Below, piece after piece: positions 59,144 through 64,000 of a stretch of 64,000 nt of DNA. The notes beneath the pieces are model-generated. The model did no database searches. It was not told the origin of the DNA and saw nothing but the letters and a program-made list of their open reading frames with translations. The first letter of the stretch is position 1. Each line of letters opens with the position of its first letter. The position numbers and the translations under genes are program-made. This DNA is from Xanthostigma xanthostigma (Eukaryota > Arthropoda > Insecta > Raphidioptera > Raphidiidae), in assembly GCA_963575645.1 (NCBI GenBank), contig OY754467.1, positions 20,419,001 to 20,483,000 on the forward strand, in the 5' to 3' direction.

Positions 59144-59636
59144 AAAAACTTTTTAACAAAAAAATTAAACCGCCGAAAAACTGAAAAGCAAAAAATAATA
59201 AATCTTTTTATTTAACTAAGTTCTATCTAAGTAGTTGAACGTATGTGACAGTATAGTATATCTAAGTAATTTTGAGTCGGCGTCAAACCATCAATGAACA
59301 AAAATCACTAAAAGAAATAACCAAATCAAATGAACAATGATACGTGAAATCTCCAGCGATAAACATTAACATTCCAAACATGCGCTCTCCACACGACCAC
59401 TCGCAAAGACGTGTGCCCTCAGTGTGCCCGTTCGGGTTGATCTGTCGCTGACATTAACTTCGTGAACGCTCAGAGATTTCCGGCGAAGGATTGTTGACGC
59501 CGACTCAAAATTACTTAGATATACTAAACTGTCACATACGTTCAACTACTTAGATAGAACTTAGTTAAATAAAAAGATTTATTATTTTTTGCTTTTCAGT
59601 TTTTCGGCGGTTTAATTTTTTTGTTAAAAAGTTTTT
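59144..59636. repeat. 143-bp near-perfect inverted repeat
   Basis: 59144-59286 and 59494-59636 are inverse copies with one mismatch in 143 (GACAGTATAG against GACAGTTTAG). The 207-nt centre is more GC-rich, with TCGCTGACATTAACTTCGTG and a CGTGTGCCCTCAGTGTGCCC block, and has no recognised frame. The left arm abuts the repeat at 58680-59110. Confidence 0.9.
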
Positions 59637-60649
59637 ATGTAGGAGATACGTGCATAATATTCCATTCCGAGGTGTGTATTCCATACACACCTCGTGCGTA
59701 ATGCTATTACAATTCATGTGATTTTTAAAACTCGCTTTTAAACGTAATGTCACACCTCGTCTCGGAATATAACCACATAACTACACAGGCAATAAGGTAA
59801 CAATCTACTACTCCCATCTAAACTTTTGAGTAGTATAATAAATATAATATGTAACTTATATACTAGCAGTACTGTCACCGACTACGAGTGCGCAAAATAT
59901 AAATATGTATCCAGCTACGAAATACTTTATGGCTTTGTAGCGATGATATTAAATTTATAAAATATTATCTATGTAGGTACAGGTGATATTACAAAAATGT
60001 TTAAATAAAAATAGTACTAGATTTATAAACAAAAATAGTAGCAAACAGAGTCCAGACACACTTTTTAATATTGGATCATATATCATTCAAAAACTGTCCT
60101 GTTAAATAGATACATGTACAGTGTATAAAGCTCTTTTCATAAAAATATATTTTTTAACAGCATTCTATAAAATACTTTTCTATGGCGCTAGTAAATTGGC
60201 TTATACGCTAATAATGTAAAGTAAAACAAATGTTTTTTTTTATATTTGGGGTCACCGTGCGGTTATTATTAGTACGCTACTGAAAGCAGGAAAACTTTTA
60301 GATACAAGATTGTCATTAATTTCATTGCCTTAGCACAATGGGAGTCATCTACATTCTGTTTGGAATCTTTCCCATGCTCTTTAGTTAAATGCATCAATTC
60401 TCCCGCACTTCGCGTATATTCTTATACAATAAAATTCTTGTAATTACAAAATAAAAAATACAATGAATGGTGATAAATTAAAAACATTTTAAATACGTCT
60501 AAATAAATTAATCTCCCACGATTATTTAGGTTCATTTTCTGGTAGTTTTGGGTGCATGTACGTTACACATAACAGCACGTTATATAGAGAATACCGATGG
60601 TAACCTCTTAGCATTTCACCCTAGTTCTAGTTTAAGTAAAAATTTTACA

Positions 60650-60880
60650 ATATTTTTTCGTCTTGAGGTTTCCCGAATCCAAAAAACATAATTTTGGAGA
60701 AACTCTGTGTGTATGTTTGTCTGTTGGTCTGTTAGTCTGTGAGCAAATACAGATCAAACGGATGAGCGGATTGAAACCAAATTTTGAGAGGGTGTGTATG
60801 CAAATATGGTTTTTGGGTAAAAATCACGCATGCGCAGAAGATATATATGCTATAACGTTGTTTTTGATATATTGGTACAC
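60650..60880 (+). repeat. Dispersed repeat S, copy 3
   Basis: TCTTGAGGTTTCCCGAATCC, GTCTGTTAGTCTGTGAGC, GATGAGCGGATTGAAACCAA and CGCATGCGCAGAAGA match the minus-strand copies at 20600 and 43590. Confidence 0.6.
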
Positions 60881-61035
60881 TTTTCATAATGATTTAAATA
60901 TTATTCTATTTATTTTTTCAAGAAAGTTTCGTTAAAATTTTTTTTTCTAAACTTTATAGTTTTGGTTATATTTTAAAAATAAAAAAAATCAGCTGTTCTT
61001 TTGTTTTATATTATATATATTATAATTTATTTAAA

Positions 61036-61093
61036 ATATATATATATAGGTATTACCTATATATATTACCTATATATATTACCTATATATATA
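61036..61093 (+). repeat. 13-bp tandem repeat in AT-rich context
   Basis: ATTACCTATATAT occurs three times in a row (starts near 61052, 61065 and 61078) next to an (AT)n run. Confidence 0.8.
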
Positions 61094-62126
61094 ATAACGT
61101 CATAAAATCTACTTGTGTAAACCATAAGACCATTTTTGAAGGCATTATTCAGCCAAAATACAAATGTTCAGTATTCTTGAACATCATGTAGGTTTAATTT
61201 TAAAATTAAATGGATTCTTTTTAATTTAGAAGGGTTTTACTCTTATGAGCTTTATAATTCAATTTATGTTTTTTCGAAGGCTCAGACTTTTAATTGTTTT
61301 TAAAGTACTTACTCAAAGTAGGTATCGGCTCAAAACAGCAATTCTTTCACCGCCAGCCAATGGTGAAGTAAAGCTAATAAGGTGACGTCAAACATTGAAA
61401 GAAGTAGGGAGGGGGCAACATTAACTAGCCGTATGGTTTCAACTGATAAAAGTAATGTCATAATATTTTAAAACATTATTGAAATTTTATTCACGTTTTT
61501 ATAGCGAGTCATTGAGATTAGAATTTTGGAAAGTTTATACACAATAACGTGACATTCTGTTATAACAGGGTTGTTAAATTCAATTTCTTCAATTTAATTT
61601 AAAAGATTAACATATTATTTCCCGGGGTTGTTTTTTTTAATAAATATTAATTCAAATCTCTTAGTGGAGAATTAGACAGAGTTATATGGTGCTATTCTGT
61701 GTTGTTAGTGTAATAATTTGCACTGCTGTCCATTTTTTGTCACTTTTTAACAAATTTAACATTACATACTTTAAAGTGAAACGGAAATTTAACAGCGCTG
61801 TTAGTTTTAGCATTGGCTATACAGAATAGTGCCAAATGCCTCTGTCGTCAGTGAAATAACAATATATTTAGAGCAAAATCTTAGGAATTCAAAAAACGAA
61901 AAACTCAATTCGAAAAGACGTGACGAGTTAACAATTTAAGTCTTATCTAATATAATTACTATTTGAAAAAAGAAATAAAAAAACAAGCGGCAGGAGTGAC
62001 GGTGGTAATGTTAGAAAAGTCGTTTAAAATTTAATAATACCTACTACAATAATTTATAATGATTAAAAAGTAGAAAATACAATTTATAGTTTAGAGAATT
62101 AATTTCTTTCTCTTATATAACGTTTA

Positions 62127-62178
62127 GATGCGTGGGGCACTCGACGAATTAAATAAAATATAGTGAGTGATTTCCCCA
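62127..62178. repeat. Foldback repeat P, small relative (copy 3)
   Basis: GCGTGGGGCACTCGA and CCCCACGC pair at the base of a short hairpin. It is followed by CTCTAGTGCG and a TTTTTTGAAACTATAAG stretch resembling the right flank of the copy at 31165. Confidence 0.4.
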
Positions 62179-64000
62179 CGCTTTTGAAATGTATTTTTAC
62201 TCTAGTGCGTAGACATAAATGTGTTTTTCAGATTTTTTGAAACTATAAGAAGCTACTATGTGAACCGTGTAGATTAAATGGTGTAAAATATTTATATTTT
62301 AGTAGGTACCGACAATGCATACACTATAATGTGCAATGTAATGTACGCGCGAATATTATTATTATTAAACTAAAAGTGATATAACATAAACAAAACAAGT
62401 TGGCTATAAACAGACCGTGCTCTGAATGTCGTTGTCAAATACAGGGCTTTCCAATTTTGTTATCATTTATCTTCAAAATTGAACAATACTAGGTTTAAAC
62501 TTAAAATGAATGTAATATATACTTCTTTAAATTTTGTTAAATTTTTATGTTTTTAATCTTATGAAATGGCAAGCTATTGACCTCACACACTAATTTAGCA
62601 CGAGCTGTAACCTGCACAATTTCACACACTAGACCAGCACAAAACATCACAAACCAGCAACTTTTAGTACAGGTTCCGTGTGCGGCAAAGAATGTCGTAA
62701 CAATAGGGTGCCAGAACGGGCAAAATGCCACGGGCGCCCGGCCTGAGGAGGCCCCCAACCCGAGAAGCCGTTAAGACAGGAATAACCTAACATTTATTAC
62801 AAAATTTGATAAAAAAATTTTAATTTAATGTTTAATCAATTTAAGTTAAGGTATTAACTCAAGAATATACACGAATTATACAAATATCTACTTTACTTCA
62901 TGATTTATAAAGATGAAACTACAACGTGAAGTTTTTTTTTATAAAGGGAGGGCCTCATCTGATGAATTCGGCACGGGACTCAAGTGGTATAGCTACGGCA
63001 CTGGTGGCAGGCATTTTGCAGTTTTCAAGTAGTGAGTGTGCAATATGAATTTGTCTGGTTCGGTGGAAGAATTTTTTATTTTGACGATGTGTGAAGAGGA
63101 GGAAGGAGTCAGGAAAATAAAGAACGTTTTGGATTCACTCTTTTAATGAAAATTAATTAATGAAAACGACACATCACTAGCATACTAGATCGGTCCAACA
63201 AGGCTTCACAAACATTGCAGGCGATCAACTGACGGTCGTTGCTGATTGCTGGTTACAGGTGCTAATCTAATGAGTGCCTTCATGAGCAGGCTTTTCTGGT
63301 TTGTGTTGTGCGTTCTACGATAACAAATTAAAGTAATTTATTTGAAGGAACTATATGTGAACTAAGTAGCTAATGTTGTTCATTTGAGAAGAAAATCTAA
63401 ATGAAAAAGCAAAATTAAACTATCTTGTAGAGAATTTGGTGGTTTTTAATTTTTGTAATAATGTATAATATATATTAATCGATAATTTCAACATTTTCAA
63501 AATGTATGAAAAAATCGTAAAAGTGCACAAACTTTTCGAGAATTTCCTCCAATTGGATTGGAACATTTAAGGATGAAATTTCGAAAAATAAATTATGTTT
63601 TTAATGGAAAATTGTCAAAAAACAATAATATCAAAATATTTTTGGAACCGGAAAGTTTACATAATGAGAAATAAGGAAAACAATATGTCTTCATTTTTGT
63701 TGTTACATTCTAAAATTGCTTGAATTTTGTTCTGTAAGGTTTTTAAGTAGTATCTGTATTTTATTTTTTAATAGTTGTTTCTAAAATAATTCAATTTATA
63801 AAACTGACAAAAATAGAGCTATTAAATTTTAATGTGTACGAGTCCGCCGGAAACATTGCGACAATTATCGACAGATTAAATTCTGTCCATTGGATTTCCT
63901 TGCTTTTTATCTCATCTCGATGCGTATTGTTTTAGGGTTGGAATGGAAATAACAATTGGTCACCCCTACATCTAACTATACAGTATACACACACGCAAAG
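62179..64000. other. End of window, no gene supported
   Basis: No exon of the gamma subunit and no complete element is recognised. A 33-codon frame at 63045-63146 (MNLSGSVEEFFILTMCEEEE...) lies in slightly more GC-rich sequence and is discussed as a weak observation. Confidence 0.4.

Overview
The window is AT-rich, repeat-dense animal DNA, almost certainly from an insect or another arthropod. The only recognisable host gene part is the first coding exon (7637-7755, + strand) of a G-protein gamma subunit of the Drosophila Ggamma30A (G-gamma-e) type. The repeats are of arthropod kinds: RTE-like noncoding repeats, CR1/Jockey-like LINE pieces, a mariner-like transposase remnant, hAT and Harbinger non-autonomous elements, and tRNA-like cassettes. 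I cannot fix the insect order from sequence alone.

Layout. Positions 1-7559 lie upstream of the exon and hold RTE-like repeats, a foldback element (1884-2241), a broken mariner transposase (3446-4165) and two degenerate tRNA-like segments (about 6438-6743). The coding exon ends at a GTAAGT donor at 7756. I found no second gamma-subunit exon (it should encode the rest of the gamma domain and a C-terminal CAAX box), so 7756-64000 is probably a single intron of at least 56 kb. About 31 kb into it, at 38914-38943, sits a textbook combination of branch-point consensus, T-rich tract and CAG directly joined to GTAAGT. This is a strong candidate recursive-splice (ratchet) site, which would let the intron be removed in steps.

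The intron is filled with mobile DNA. 12042-15402 is a cluster of three LINE pieces, one with a long open reverse-transcriptase frame. Four hAT-type elements show terminal inverted repeats with 8-bp target duplications (18151, 27938, 38155, 41708); one is nested in an older repeat whose empty paralogue lies at 45640-45775. A Harbinger-type element (56077-56858) has perfect 45-bp ends and a broken N-terminal transposase frame.

The most striking property is the density of long inverted repeats. They include a perfect 82-bp hairpin (31411-31613), a 143-bp inverted repeat with one mismatch (59144-59636), an 838-bp palindromic element (24484-25321), and three foldbacks with 11-16-bp target duplications (1884, 37398, 50806). 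All except the one at 1884 would be transcribed inside the long pre-mRNA and could form double-stranded RNA. Apart from the gamma-subunit exon I see no host protein-coding gene; most open frames are chance products of AT-rich sequence.
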